A stretch of 30,887 nt of DNA from positions 1 through 30,887 of the IMG/VR virus record IMGVR_UViG_3300005563_000077; one strand, written 5' to 3'. Positions within the stretch are counted from its first letter, which is position 1. Every line of letters begins with the position of its first letter. Origin of the DNA: a virus. Below, piece after piece: positions 13,397 through 21,343 of the stretch. The translations under genes were made by a program, and so were the position numbers. The notes beneath the pieces were generated by a model. The model was not told where the DNA came from, made no database searches, and worked only from the letters and a program-made list of their open reading frames with translations.

Positions 13397-13609
13397 TCAA
13401 GGCCCCGGCCGCTTCTGGAATCGAATCCCGTGATCGCCGTCGACCGGTAGCACGTGCGGGTTCTCCCCCTTCCAGATTTCATCTGGGATGCCGGCGGGGA
13501 AGGCCGCGCAGACCTTCCGCTTTTCCAGGCTCACATGGATGCAGTGCGAGCAGATGGGCGAGAAACGCGGCAAATCCTGCTCCCCGTCCAGCTTGAATTC
13601 CGCGCTCAT
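13397..13609 (-). CDS. Small conserved phage Cys-cluster protein
   Basis: Protein of 70 residues, ATG 13609 overlapping the stop of the minor head gene (ATGA). It contains CSHCIHVSLEKRKVCAAFPAGIPDEIWKG and then DGDHGIRFQKR. The pattern C-x2-C … C-AFP-GIP-EI … GD-GI-F is familiar from short cytoplasmic proteins of phages and bacteria whose function is not established. The three cysteines suggest a metal site. Coupling to the head gene suggests co-expression with virion proteins. Confidence 0.68.
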   Translation of the reverse strand: MSAEFKLDGEQDLPRFSPICSHCIHVSLEKRKVCAAFPAGIPDEIWKGENPHVLPVDGDHGIRFQKRPGP

Positions 13610-15336
13610 TCGGCAATCCTCTTCCGGGTATACTTCAGGCCCAACTGCTTCGACACCCGCTCCCAGATGACATGGTAGCGGTCCGCCTCGGCCTGGGCTA
13701 GGGTCATCTTCCGGTCGGCAATCGCGCGCATGGCCTCTGAATAAAACTCATCATCCGCCTTTTGGAAAGCGGGAGCGATTGCGTTCTTGAAATACTCATA
13801 ATTCCAGCCCTTTTCCCCGGGGGCGATGGAGAAATCATACCAGGGACTCACCGCGCGCATCTCCCGCACCTGACCCTTCGAGGCCAGGCGTAGGTCCTCG
13901 ATGGAAAAGGAATTCCCACCGCGCCGCGGGTCGTCCACGGGATGCCCCCAGCCCCGCGGATGGTTGTGCGTGATGATGTTGTCGCGCATCAGCGCCACCT
14001 CCTGCGGGGTGAAGGTGACGGAGAACTGGGCGCCATCCTTGAAGAATACCTGATTCCCGTTTCCATCCAGCACGGCCGCGGATTCGAAGCGCTGCGGGCG
14101 GATGCGGGCTTCGACGGCTGCGAGCTTTTCCTCAAGGGTTTGCGGCGGTGGGGGAGTGGGAATCGGCGAGTCCGCAAGCTTGCCGGTGAACATCTCGGGC
14201 TTGAGGCCTGACACTTGCTTCACCGGCTTCACGCCCTCCCATCCCTTCAGATGCTTCTGCCAGGTGCTCGGGTCCTTCTTGAAGGCCTCCTGGCCGGCCA
14301 CGCCGAGAAGCTCCTTCTGCTTTTCCTCGGGCAGGCTCGCGATGAACTTCAGCGCGGCCTTTGGGTCCATGTCCGGGCTGAATTCGACTTCGCCCTCGAA
14401 GACGTTCACCTTGAGGCATAGGCAATGCGGGTGGAAGGGATACGGCGGCTTATGGGTCTTCGGGTACACGCCCGGGCCCATGCCGTAGAGGTTGGCCTGC
14501 GCGTGGAAGTTGCAGATATCATATTGCGGGTGCCGCGTCGAGAGCATAATGCGCTCGGCAACGACATCGGTATCCTGCGCCTGGTGCAGGTCCACGCCGG
14601 CGCCATAGGCCCGCGCCATCTCGGTGCGCGCGATGCGCTCCGCGTTGTACCGCGCCTTGTCCTTCACCGCATGATGCAGCGCCTTGTCCAGCGCCTTGTC
14701 GTCCAGGGTTTGCGCGGCCCGGAGGATTTCGTTATACGCTGCCTTGACGCTCTGATTCGGCGCGCCATTCTGGCTCATCCGGTCGACACGTTTCTGAACC
14801 CTCTTCAGTTCGTCGAGGAATTCCGTCTTGAGCTCGGGCTGGTCCACGAAGTTCTTACGAGCCGCAGCTTGCAGGTTATCGATGTAGTCGGGGAGCGCAC
14901 CGGCAATCACCTTCTTATCGGTGAGAGAGTTCGCGACAGCCATCCAGTTGCCGCTGCGGCGCATCTGCGTGGAAATGGTGTCGATGATGATCTGGCGGTA
15001 CTCGGAGCGCGCGACCCGCTGGCTCAAGGTAAGGTCATCCCCGGGCCAGTGGTTGTTTAGGAAGGCCTTCCGAATGCCTACCGCATCGACAACGGTCTTC
15101 GGTTCCACACCGAATCCAATTGCCGCCGCGGCCACCAGCTTATTGAGGATGGAATCCGTAATGCGGGCATCTACGTTGAACTTGTGGAGCGCGGATACCA
15201 CCGCGAGCCGCGGGTTCATCCCGAGGTCAAGGTTCGCGCGAATCTCCGGGACAATCTGGTCGGCTATCTCCCCGAATTCGTCGGTGAACTGGTCCACCAG
15301 CGAGGCGATAAGCGGCCGGCGCGGCGTTTCAGCCAT
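13606..15336 (-). CDS. Minor head protein, Mu gpF-like, with C-terminal JAMM/MPN-like module
   Basis: Protein of 576 residues from ATG 15336. The first 200 residues are helical. Residues about 230-310 match the Mu gpF/SPP1 gp7 minor head domain: RIARTEMARAYGAG, DICNFHAQANLYGMGPGVYP and YPFHPHCLCL, which holds the conserved His/Cys cluster. After a linker with PTPPPPQ, residues about 415-500 resemble a JAMM metalloprotease fold: E418 in FESAAVLDGNG, H457 and H459 in THNHP, and D481 in SFSIEDL (S478-x2-D481). The spacing between HNHP and the Ser/Asp pair is longer than usual. MuF proteins enter the capsid with the DNA, so the C-terminal part may be a delivered enzyme or toxin-like module. It overlaps the upstream gene by eight bases. 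Confidence 0.8.
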   Translation of the reverse strand: MAETPRRPLIASLVDQFTDEFGEIADQIVPEIRANLDLGMNPRLAVVSALHKFNVDARITDSILNKLVAAAAIGFGVEPKTVVDAVGIRKAFLNNHWPGDDLTLSQRVARSEYRQIIIDTISTQMRRSGNWMAVANSLTDKKVIAGALPDYIDNLQAAARKNFVDQPELKTEFLDELKRVQKRVDRMSQNGAPNQSVKAAYNEILRAAQTLDDKALDKALHHAVKDKARYNAERIARTEMARAYGAGVDLHQAQDTDVVAERIMLSTRHPQYDICNFHAQANLYGMGPGVYPKTHKPPYPFHPHCLCLKVNVFEGEVEFSPDMDPKAALKFIASLPEEKQKELLGVAGQEAFKKDPSTWQKHLKGWEGVKPVKQVSGLKPEMFTGKLADSPIPTPPPPQTLEEKLAAVEARIRPQRFESAAVLDGNGNQVFFKDGAQFSVTFTPQEVALMRDNIITHNHPRGWGHPVDDPRRGGNSFSIEDLRLASKGQVREMRAVSPWYDFSIAPGEKGWNYEYFKNAIAPAFQKADDEFYSEAMRAIADRKMTLAQAEADRYHVIWERVSKQLGLKYTRKRIAE

Positions 15337-15520
15337 GGGGCCGCGTGGAAGAGGGGAGCGCAAAAACCGCGATTACGTCCCGCAGCGTTTCATCGACCAG
15401 GAAGACGGCGGCATCCGCTTGGAAGTCGCCCGCGCGTTCCGGATGCTGCCAGCACATCGAGGCCTGGCCGATTGCGATGGCCAATACCTCGCGGAGCCTG
15501 GCTTCAGCGGCCGGGTTCAC
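15329..15520 (-). CDS. Small head-region protein
   Basis: Protein of 63 residues with GTG 15520 overlapping the upstream stop (GTGA). It reads VNPAAEARLREVLAIAIGQ, CWQHPERAGDFQADAAVFLVDETLRDVI and is probably an all-helical small domain. Its end overlaps the start of the minor head gene by eight bases. Similar short proteins occur next to portal or minor head genes in many phages, with no proven role. No motif allows a function to be named. Confidence 0.6.
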   Translation of the reverse strand: MNPAAEARLREVLAIAIGQASMCWQHPERAGDFQADAAVFLVDETLRDVIAVFALPSSTRPHG

Positions 15521-15708
15521 CGCGGCACCGTCGGGGCGTTCGCCTGGGCCTGCGCATGCTTGCGCCAGGCGGCGTACCATTCCTTCTCGGTCATGGCTTT
15601 ATTTGCGGGCACGGATTCGAGGAACAGGAGCCAGCTCTGCGCCATGCGCTCGCCGGCCTTCCATGCATCCATCTTGCGCTTGCGGGTAACGAGGGTAGAA
15701 TCAGACAT
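15517..15708 (-). CDS. Small helical protein, unknown
   Basis: Protein of 63 residues starting MSDSTLVTRKRKMDAWKAGERMAQSWLLFLESVP, with ATG 15708 sharing a base with the upstream stop (TAATG). It is basic at the N-terminus and helical, with two Trp-containing helices (DAWKAGERMAQSWLLF and EKEWYAAWRKHAQAQ). It is coupled to the genes on both sides. No family is recognised. Confidence 0.58.
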   Translation of the reverse strand: MSDSTLVTRKRKMDAWKAGERMAQSWLLFLESVPANKAMTEKEWYAAWRKHAQAQANAPTVPR

Positions 15709-15965
15709 TATTTCCTTCCGAGGGTTTCCGCTTCTCGGTTCTCTGCCGCTTTCGCGAGTACCAGGGCGATAATTTGTTCTGCTTTTTCGCTGACCACATA
15801 GGAGCCGCCGCCTTCGACGTACACCTTGCCATTGAGAACTTCCAGAATTCTCTCGGGCTTGATGAATAGTGGCCCGGAATGGTGGCGGCCGTCCTCGCTG
15901 AAGAGATGGGTGAGTCGAATGAATGGGTTGTACGGGTCGGAAGCGGCCCCGGGAGCATCAGCCAT
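15708..15965 (-). CDS. Small virion-region protein, unknown
   Basis: Protein of 85 residues. I chose ATG 15965 (MADAPGAASD), which overlaps the upstream stop in a TAATG, rather than the longer frame. The sequence includes FIRLTHLFSEDGRHHSGPLFIKPERI, VYVEGGGSYVVSEKAEQIIALV and a charged helical end. The central part looks like a small beta domain with a helix, similar in size to the flagellar-type FlbD-like small proteins, but this likeness is weak. Function unknown. Confidence 0.6.
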   Translation of the reverse strand: MADAPGAASDPYNPFIRLTHLFSEDGRHHSGPLFIKPERILEVLNGKVYVEGGGSYVVSEKAEQIIALVLAKAAENREAETLGRK

Positions 15966-16078
15966 TAGTCTGCCCTCTCCATTTCCGCCTTGGCTCGTAC
16001 GAATCCGCGCAGCAGGCTGGCCAGGTACGAAAAGGCCATGACCGCCAACCCGCACAGGATGAATACGACAAGGCGCAT
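15965..16078 (-). CDS. Membrane peptide of 37 residues
   Basis: A short frame MRLVVFILCGLAVMAFSYLA… with one membrane segment (residues 3-22) and a basic and acidic tail ending EMERAD. It starts at ATG 16078, which overlaps the upstream stop (TGATG), and its stop overlaps the next ATG (TAATG). Perfect coupling on both sides and the membrane segment support a real gene despite its length. Role unknown. Confidence 0.6.
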   Translation of the reverse strand: MRLVVFILCGLAVMAFSYLASLLRGFVRAKAEMERAD

Positions 16079-16281
16079 CAGAGCCTCAAATTCCAGCATT
16101 CATCGCCGCAATGGTCGCAGCGGAGCTTGTCGTTTCCATCCCAGCTATCGACGATGATGAGCCGGCCTTCGCCGCAGGTCTTGCACCTGGGACGAAACAG
16201 GCGCCCGACCCCCATTCCGAGTAGGAACAGGATGAGGATGAAAAGACCCAGGAGCATAAAGGCTTTTTCGTCACTCCCCAT
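16078..16281 (-). CDS. Membrane-anchored zinc-ribbon protein
   Basis: Protein of 67 residues from ATG 16281, which has GGAGG at eight bases; ATG 16287 is too close to that site. A membrane segment (AFMLLGLFILILFLLGMGVG) is followed by a zinc-ribbon-like pair C-KTCGEG and C-DHCGDEC. The stop overlaps the next start, and its own start overlaps the end of the portal gene. Function is unknown; the anchored zinc ribbon would face one side of the inner membrane. Confidence 0.62.
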   Translation of the reverse strand: MGSDEKAFMLLGLFILILFLLGMGVGRLFRPRCKTCGEGRLIIVDSWDGNDKLRCDHCGDECWNLRL

Positions 16282-17872
16282 TGCCATCGCCTCCCTGCGT
16301 TCCGTTGGCTGCGCCGGATGAGCCGTCGCCGTCAGTCGGCGCCGCGGGAGGCTTGGCAGGTGCGGCGGGCCCCGCGCCCTTGTCTCCTGCGGCCGCCTGC
16401 GAAAAGACTTGGTCCGCGGTCTCCAGCACGATGCTGTTGAGCAGCTCGGTCACCAGTTCATCCTTCGAGTCGCGGAAGTTCTTCGCGACCCAGTCCTTCT
16501 TGATTTCCTGGTTCACGCGCGGGGAGATATTCAGGGCGAGTGCTTCGCTGGCCGCCTCGGTCTCCGCGGTCATATCAACCAGGCCATAGTTTTCGGAGTA
16601 ATTGACCTCGTACTGCAAATCCTTTTTTAGGTAGAGGCCGAAGATGCGGATGACTTCCATCTCCGCGCGCTCCATGACATGGCCGAAGCGGGTCAGCTCT
16701 TCGCGCGCGCTTTGGAACTCCCATTCCTTCGCCCGCCCGCTCTCCTGCTTCACGACCATGCCCACGATGCCGACCAGGCTGGCCATTTCGAACATCTGCT
16801 CGATGAGGAACTTGCGATCTTCCATGATGGCGCGGGCGATATCCGGGTCAGGGCTCATGAAGTCCGGGGGCTGCGATGCGGTCATCGGGAAGGGGATTGC
16901 GTTCTTCGTGCCAACCTCAAGCTGTCCTATTTTTCCTCCGGGCTCCACGGGGATGCGCATGAGGCTGAACATTTGATTCCGTTCCAACTCCCGCAGCTCG
17001 CTGGACACGTCGTAAACCGCGAGGTTCGTGCGCGCGACATGGTACAACGGGGGATGGGGGAGGACGGGATCTTCTTCCTCGTCCGGTTCCTCGTCATAGA
17101 CGGGGATGATGGGGATCTCGCCAATGGTGATGGCGCCGGTCTCGATGACTTTCCGCGTCTTTACGCCGGTCTTTTGGTCCTCCTCCAGCTCGAAAAGCGT
17201 CCAGCCGGTCGGAGTCCATTCGCGGTACCGCCACACCTTCTCGCCTTCGACGTTCTTCTGCCATTCGCGGAACACGACGCGGCTCAAGCGTTGCAGGTCG
17301 TCCCACTCGTACTCGCAAAGGTCTTCGGGCGAATAGCAGTACACGTAGGGATATTGCTTTTTGGAAATCGCATCGCCCTCGGACTTCGCCAGCGCCTCGG
17401 CCTTGTCGTTGTCCACCACTACGAAATAGACGCCGTACCGCTTTGTCTTCCGCGCAACCCGCTTCATGAAATCGTTGAACGTGTGCCCGCGGCGGTTGCA
17501 GTTCTTCATGAACAGGTCGTAGAAGGGATTCTCGCCGGCAATCTTCCGTACCGGCTCCTCGCGGAAAATCGGCTTGGTCAGCGCGTTCAGAATACGCTTG
17601 GTGAAGTTGAGGTAATACGAGTAGTTGCGGCGCTCCTTGAAGCTGCGCTCGCGGCTGTGCGCCGTCAGGTATTGGCCGAATAGAAACCCACCGGTCCCGT
17701 TGTCCGCGTGCCGCATGAACTCGTAGACGTTGACCTCGTTTATCCAGACTTCCTGGACATCCTCATCCTGCTTGCTTCGCCCCCTCGGGTCGACGGCCGC
17801 GCCCTTGGTGGGGAGCTGGCCCGTGGTGAGATCGGCTTGCTGCGATGCGACGGTCGGCTGCGTATTGGCCAT
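16271..17872 (-). CDS. Portal protein
   Basis: Protein of 533 residues lying directly after the large terminase, the usual place for the portal. The N-terminal part (VWINEVNVYEFMRHADNGTGGFLFGQYLTAHSRERSFKERRNYSYYLNFTKRILNALTKPIFR) matches portal proteins of long-tailed phages, with the LNxTKRILNALTKPIF helix and a later EREPxxRIPVxPG-like stretch (MRIPVEPGGKIGQL). Helices near residues 360-400 (EDRKFLIEQMFEMASLVGIVGM, KEWEFQSAREELTRFGHVMERAE) fit the stem and crown helices. The C-terminal 45 residues are Gly/Ala/Pro/Asp-rich and disordered-looking. Confidence 0.86.
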   Translation of the reverse strand: MANTQPTVASQQADLTTGQLPTKGAAVDPRGRSKQDEDVQEVWINEVNVYEFMRHADNGTGGFLFGQYLTAHSRERSFKERRNYSYYLNFTKRILNALTKPIFREEPVRKIAGENPFYDLFMKNCNRRGHTFNDFMKRVARKTKRYGVYFVVVDNDKAEALAKSEGDAISKKQYPYVYCYSPEDLCEYEWDDLQRLSRVVFREWQKNVEGEKVWRYREWTPTGWTLFELEEDQKTGVKTRKVIETGAITIGEIPIIPVYDEEPDEEEDPVLPHPPLYHVARTNLAVYDVSSELRELERNQMFSLMRIPVEPGGKIGQLEVGTKNAIPFPMTASQPPDFMSPDPDIARAIMEDRKFLIEQMFEMASLVGIVGMVVKQESGRAKEWEFQSAREELTRFGHVMERAEMEVIRIFGLYLKKDLQYEVNYSENYGLVDMTAETEAASEALALNISPRVNQEIKKDWVAKNFRDSKDELVTELLNSIVLETADQVFSQAAAGDKGAGPAAPAKPPAAPTDGDGSSGAANGTQGGDGNGE

Positions 17873-17880
17873 TGCGGCTC

Positions 17881-19449
17881 CTAGATGTTGACCTGGGCTT
17901 CGTGGTATTCGAAACCGGTTTCGAACTTGTTGACCATGTGGGCGGTGGTATCGACGCGGTCGTTTTGCTTGCCCTTCGGGAACTTCTTGTGCTCGTCGAT
18001 GAACGGGTCAACGAACGCATAGAGCAGCGGGTGGGGGAGATACAGGTCCCCAGCCTCGCAGGAAGCGGAGGCGGGCCGCGCGCGCGTTACCTTGTCGTTC
18101 TCGGCGGGCAGCGGACAGATACCGGAAATCTTGCCCGAGAGGCTGGCGATCATCGCGGCGCCGTTGGCCTTCTTCTCGACGTACTTCGCATGCGCTTGCG
18201 GCCATTTCTTCGTCATGGCCTGAAACGCGGTGATGGTGCCCGGGAAATCCACCTGCTCATGGAACTCGTCGAGCAGGTACTTGCGCGCGCCGAGGCGGCC
18301 CCAGACGACGCCCTCCACGAAGCTGCTTTCGCCCTCGCTGAATTCGCCGTCGTCGAACGCCAGATCCCAGAACTGGCAGATTTCATCCAGTTCATCCGGC
18401 AGCTCGACGGCCGTGATGCGCAGGATGTCGCCTTTGTCCGTCTTGACCTCGACGGGCGGCAGGTCCATGCCCTTGGGCTTCCAGTACCGCCACCAATGCC
18501 ACTTGAACATGCCGCCGGTGTCGGGAGAAGGCGATTGCATGATTTGGCCCGAGAAGCCATAGGAGCCCAGCCGGCGGCGGTGGCCGGCCAGGATGCTCCT
18601 ATCCAGGCGCACAGGATCGAACAGCCCATCGACGTAATGCTTCCGCAGCTCCGGAGGCTTGATGTTGTCCGCGTATTCCCCGGGGATGCAGATATGCTCC
18701 CAGCCCTCGGGGTCCGTGGTCAGCACGTGGCCGGTGAGGTCGTTTTCGTGCAAGCGCTGCATAACGACCATGCGCGCGCCGACCTTCTGGTCATTGAGGC
18801 GCGAGGCCATGGTCCGGTCATAATGCGTATTGCAGGCCTTGCGCTCGGTATCGCTATCGGCCTGCTTGGGATTCAGCGGGTCGTCGCCGATGAGGAAGTC
18901 GGCACCCTGCCCGAGAATGGTGCCGCCCGTGGATGTGGCCCTGCGGAATCCGGATTTGTCGTTGGAGAAGTAGGATTTGACGTTCTGGTCGACCGAGAGC
19001 TTGAAGACGTGGCCCCAGTTCTGCTGGTACCAATCGGAAAGGATGATGCGGCGGGACTCGACGGCCTTGTCGAGCGAGAGGTCCGCGGCATACGACCACG
19101 TGATGAACTTGAGCCAGGGATATTTCGTCCATGCCCACGGCTGCAAAAGCTCGGTTACGATGCGCGTCTTGCCCGTGCGGAAGGGTACGTTGATGATGAG
19201 GTCTTTGGTCTTCGGTACCTTCTTCGCGACGCGCTCGACCTCTTGCTGCAGGCGGTTGCAGAGGTAGGGGATATGCCAGTTGACGGTTATTTCCGTCTCG
19301 GGCTCGATGATTTCCCAGGCTCGAAGGAAGAACGCGAAATAGGACCGCTCGCATTCGCGCTTCTCCTGCTCATCGAGCAGGTAGAGCATGTCGAGCAACT
19401 TCTCACGTGAGAGGTTGTCGTTGGCGAATCGTTCGAGGACCCGGGGCAT
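17881..19449 (-). CDS. Terminase large subunit
   Basis: Protein of 522 residues. The ATPase domain shows Walker A PFRTGKT (residues 89-95), a Walker B-type ADFLIGDD (183-190), and the coupling-like QRLHENDLTGHV stretch. The nuclease domain begins near FWDLAFDD (D362), followed by VVWGRLGARKYLLDEFHEQVDF, and later NDKVTRARPASASCEAGDLYLP, a stretch usual near the C-terminus of terminase nucleases. It packages DNA into the procapsid through the portal. It begins five bases after the small terminase stop. Confidence 0.93.
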   Translation of the reverse strand: MPRVLERFANDNLSREKLLDMLYLLDEQEKRECERSYFAFFLRAWEIIEPETEITVNWHIPYLCNRLQQEVERVAKKVPKTKDLIINVPFRTGKTRIVTELLQPWAWTKYPWLKFITWSYAADLSLDKAVESRRIILSDWYQQNWGHVFKLSVDQNVKSYFSNDKSGFRRATSTGGTILGQGADFLIGDDPLNPKQADSDTERKACNTHYDRTMASRLNDQKVGARMVVMQRLHENDLTGHVLTTDPEGWEHICIPGEYADNIKPPELRKHYVDGLFDPVRLDRSILAGHRRRLGSYGFSGQIMQSPSPDTGGMFKWHWWRYWKPKGMDLPPVEVKTDKGDILRITAVELPDELDEICQFWDLAFDDGEFSEGESSFVEGVVWGRLGARKYLLDEFHEQVDFPGTITAFQAMTKKWPQAHAKYVEKKANGAAMIASLSGKISGICPLPAENDKVTRARPASASCEAGDLYLPHPLLYAFVDPFIDEHKKFPKGKQNDRVDTTAHMVNKFETGFEYHEAQVNI

Positions 19450-19453
19450 GACT

Positions 19454-19927
19454 TTATCCCGCTGCGGGGGGCTCGGGAGCCGCCGGGTCGGGTACCAGGT
19501 TTTTCATCCTGCTGATGCGCTCGGCCAGCTTGCGGCGCAGGTCGTCATCGGTCAGGCCTGCGTAAGGGTTCTGGTTGACCTGCGTGATGCGCTTCTTTTC
19601 TTCCCACTCCTCGACGAACTGGAGGAAGAGCTTCCCGGCGCGGGCATCCCCCGCCCGACTGGCCCGATACATGCCCATGACCACGTCTTCGGTGAGCATT
19701 CGGAACCGGGCGAATCGGTCCGGATTGTTTTTCAGGGAACGGAGATGGTCCTTGACCGCGGTCTCTTTGAGGCCGGTGGCCGCCATGACTTCGGCGGTTG
19801 TGGGGACCCTTTTTTCCCGGTCAAGGGTTTCAAGGAAGCACCTTTGGATGTCCGCGTGATTCTTTTCCCAATCGCCTCGGCGTGCTACATCCTCGCCCCC
19901 CGTGGGTCGTGTTTCGTCGGGTTCCAC
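19454..19927 (-). CDS. Terminase small subunit candidate
   Basis: Protein of 157 residues with a GTG start at 19927 and no good ribosome site. The N-terminal half has a helix-turn-helix (PTTAEVMAATGLKETAVKDHLRSL, residues about 42-65). A helical segment (MLTEDVVMGMYRASRAGDARAGKLFLQFVEEWEEK) follows, and then a Pro/Ala-rich tail. DNA-binding HTH plus helical oligomerisation region directly before the large terminase is the layout of small terminases. The promoter-like element copy A ends only 16 bases upstream of the GTG, so the transcript may have a very short leader. Confidence 0.75.
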   Translation of the reverse strand: MEPDETRPTGGEDVARRGDWEKNHADIQRCFLETLDREKRVPTTAEVMAATGLKETAVKDHLRSLKNNPDRFARFRMLTEDVVMGMYRASRAGDARAGKLFLQFVEEWEEKKRITQVNQNPYAGLTDDDLRRKLAERISRMKNLVPDPAAPEPPAAG

Positions 19928-19942
19928 CCCGCCAACATGATT

Positions 19943-19960
19943 CTTTAAATTCGGGACATA
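19943..19960 (-). promoter_or_regulatory. Promoter-like element, copy A (before small terminase)
   Basis: The minus strand reads TATGTCCCGAATTTAAAG, identical over 18 bases to copy C. With flanks (AAAAAGTCCTC before, AATCATGTTG after) it also aligns with copy B over about 40 bases. It sits just before the packaging and head operon. A TATGTC hexamer could serve as a -10-like site, with transcription starting about 20 bases before the small terminase GTG. Promoter function is inferred from recurrence at operon starts. Confidence 0.55.
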
Positions 19961-19970
19961 GAGGACTTTT

Positions 19971-20460
19971 TAGGGGATTGTGGGGGCTTTTGCGGCCGGG
20001 GCAATAGGGGGTCGCCACCGCTTTTACCCGGCCTTGGCTCGGGCTCTAAACCGTTCTGGAGGGTTCAAGTAGTGGATTCGCTTGGACGGATCGCCCCCTC
20101 TATCCCCATTGCCTGGCCGGTAAGCGGCGAGGCGGGAACGAGAGGGCATTGCGGGGTTTGGCCGGTCCGCCCCTTGCGAGGTGGTGGCCTATCTCCGTGC
20201 CGCACGCCAACCGTAGGTACGCACAACCCCTTGGCGCGCTGCTCCAGGCTGCCGCGGGTTATCGGTAACCCTATCCGCGGTTCAGAAAGGAAGCCCCTCC
20301 CGGGTACAGGATGCGCGGCTGATAGGCGAGTAGTCGGCCCGCCGTCTGCGCATCCCAGGAGCGACCCCCGATGGGCTGGTCTTCGGATGGCTCAGATTAC
20401 CCTGGATGGGGCGATGCCTCTTGCGAGGCGCGCGGTCCGAACCCGCGAATCGGCAATATG
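19971..20460 (-). other. Gene-free structured region: ncRNA or packaging (cos/pac) candidate
   Basis: No convincing coding frame is seen on either strand. The minus strand carries GCCTC-GCAA-GAGGC (20416-20429, GNRA loop), CCTC-GCAA-GGGG (20170-20181, GNRA loop), GGGTTA-CCGA-TAACCC with an outer CCGC/GCGG (20252-20280), and a long-range stem pairing 19993-20010 with 20104-20119 (15 pairs with one bulge and a small internal loop). Promoter-like copy B lies just upstream. Being next to the terminase genes it could also be the DNA packaging site. Neither option is proven. Confidence 0.4.
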
Positions 20461-20465
20461 ATTCG

Positions 20466-20490
20466 CATAATTCGGGATTCATAGGACTTT
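20466..20490 (-). promoter_or_regulatory. Promoter-like element, copy B (diverged)
   Basis: The minus strand reads AAAGTCCTATGAATCCCGAA followed by TTATG. Compared with copy A it shares AAAGTCCT, TATG, TCCCGAATT and, further downstream, GAATCAT-TTG. It lies just after the stop of the last accessory gene (20502) and points into the gene-free region, so that region may be transcribed. A weak hairpin CTTAG/CTAAG (20491-20506) abuts it. Confidence 0.42.
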
Positions 20491-20501
20491 CTTAGTAATG
20501 G

Positions 20502-20708
20502 CTAAGGTATTGATTTGGATGGAAATGATGGGTCCCGATTGATGTATCGCTGCGTCATTTCGTCCAGGAGGGACTGGTCTACGGCGTCCGCGATGGTCTT
20601 GGCGCCGGCTTCGAAGGCCTCGCGCCATTCCTTGGACATTGGCTTGCCATCGGGCCAGAGGAAGGGGTCGCGCCTGCTCAAGCCTTTACCCATTCCTTTC
20701 CGTTCCAT
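20502..20708 (-). CDS. Small accessory protein, unknown
   Basis: Protein of 68 residues from ATG 20708, or 63 residues from ATG 20693 (MGKGLSRRDPFLWPDGKPM); neither has an ideal ribosome site. It reads SRRDPFLWPDGKPMSKEWREAFEAGAKTIADAVDQSLLDEMTQRYI and is probably helical. The start overlaps the end of the upstream membrane-protein gene. Last gene of the accessory run. No family is recognised. Confidence 0.5.
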   Translation of the reverse strand: MERKGMGKGLSRRDPFLWPDGKPMSKEWREAFEAGAKTIADAVDQSLLDEMTQRYINRDPSFPSKSIP

Positions 20709-20917
20709 CGCTTGCCGGGGGGCTCAGGATACCGCTTGAGAAATAGCCAATCCCACTTCGTCCACCCTGGCGTCTCCGCTTTTAAAGCCTTCCATTTCGG
20801 GCGCATTGCTTCAACCTTCCTACGATACTCGCGCCTGTCTTGCTTTATGCCCATGACGCTCGCCCAAAGTAAGAAGGCCATGAGGGGAGCCCAATGCCAA
20901 TTTATTGCTTCTGCCAT
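20678..20917 (-). CDS. Small membrane protein with basic soluble domain
   Basis: Protein of 79 residues from ATG 20917 (MAEAINWHW…). One membrane segment (PLMAFLLWASVMGI) is followed by a basic region (RREYRRKVEAMRPKWKALK) and a Trp-rich end that finishes KRWNGKEWVKA. Short C-terminal WNG-x-W motifs like this are common at the ends of small phage proteins. It overlaps the upstream gene by 16 bases. Function unknown. Confidence 0.55.
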   Translation of the reverse strand: MAEAINWHWAPLMAFLLWASVMGIKQDRREYRRKVEAMRPKWKALKAETPGWTKWDWLFLKRYPEPPGKRWNGKEWVKA

Positions 20918-21342
20918 TTCCCATCCCTCCATACCTTGCCGAACTTCTCACGCATCACGACGCAGAGCGCCAGCTCATGCTCATCGTCGATGTCATCGAG
21001 CCTGTATTTCTTGGTCAGTGCCGCGACCTGCTCGAAGCGGTTGTGGTATTGCGGCGGCGTGATGATGCTGCCCATCTGCCCGGAGCCCTCGGCGGATAGG
21101 AACGGATTCGCCATGCGCGCGGGCGGGTAGAAAGGCGGGAGCATGTTGAGTAGTTGATCGAGGAGGGGGAGCCAGGCGGACGACTCGCCTATGTACAATG
21201 TAGAGCGGTCATATAGCTCGGGCCCATAATCACCGCGAAACCAATCTCCCAGGAAAAACACCTCTGCTTCGGCTCGCATCGCCTGTATCTCCGCGGCCGC
21301 CATGACCATCGGAATGTATGCTTCGCTGAACGGGTGCTTCAT
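20902..21342 (-). CDS. Accessory protein, unknown
   Basis: Protein of 146 residues, mostly helical, with ATG 21342 right after the stop of the upstream gene. Visible stretches are YIPMVMAAAEIQAMRAEAEVFFLGDWF, PLLDQLLNMLPPFYPPARMAN and a C-terminal helix FGKVWRDGKWQKQ. A central segment (EQVAALTKKYRLDDIDDEHELALCVVMREKF) may form a small folded unit. No catalytic or zinc motif is seen and no family is recognised. It belongs to the coupled accessory run. Confidence 0.55.
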   Translation of the reverse strand: MKHPFSEAYIPMVMAAAEIQAMRAEAEVFFLGDWFRGDYGPELYDRSTLYIGESSAWLPLLDQLLNMLPPFYPPARMANPFLSAEGSGQMGSIITPPQYHNRFEQVAALTKKYRLDDIDDEHELALCVVMREKFGKVWRDGKWQKQ

Positions 21343-21343
21343 C

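Noticed and set aside
17845-19410. 521-codon plus-strand frame opposite the large terminase
   Set aside because: Shadow of the terminase gene in GC-rich sequence; the minus-strand frame has clear terminase motifs.
20072-20461. 129-residue plus-strand frame in the gene-free region
   Set aside because: Rich in Arg, Gly, Pro and Cys, no ribosome site, and it crosses strong hairpins; not coding-like.
20282-20482. 66-residue frame on the minus strand within the gene-free region
   Set aside because: Arg/Ser/Pro-rich translation without any sign of a fold, start overlapping the promoter-like copy B, and no ribosome site; it reads like a shadow of GC-rich non-coding DNA.
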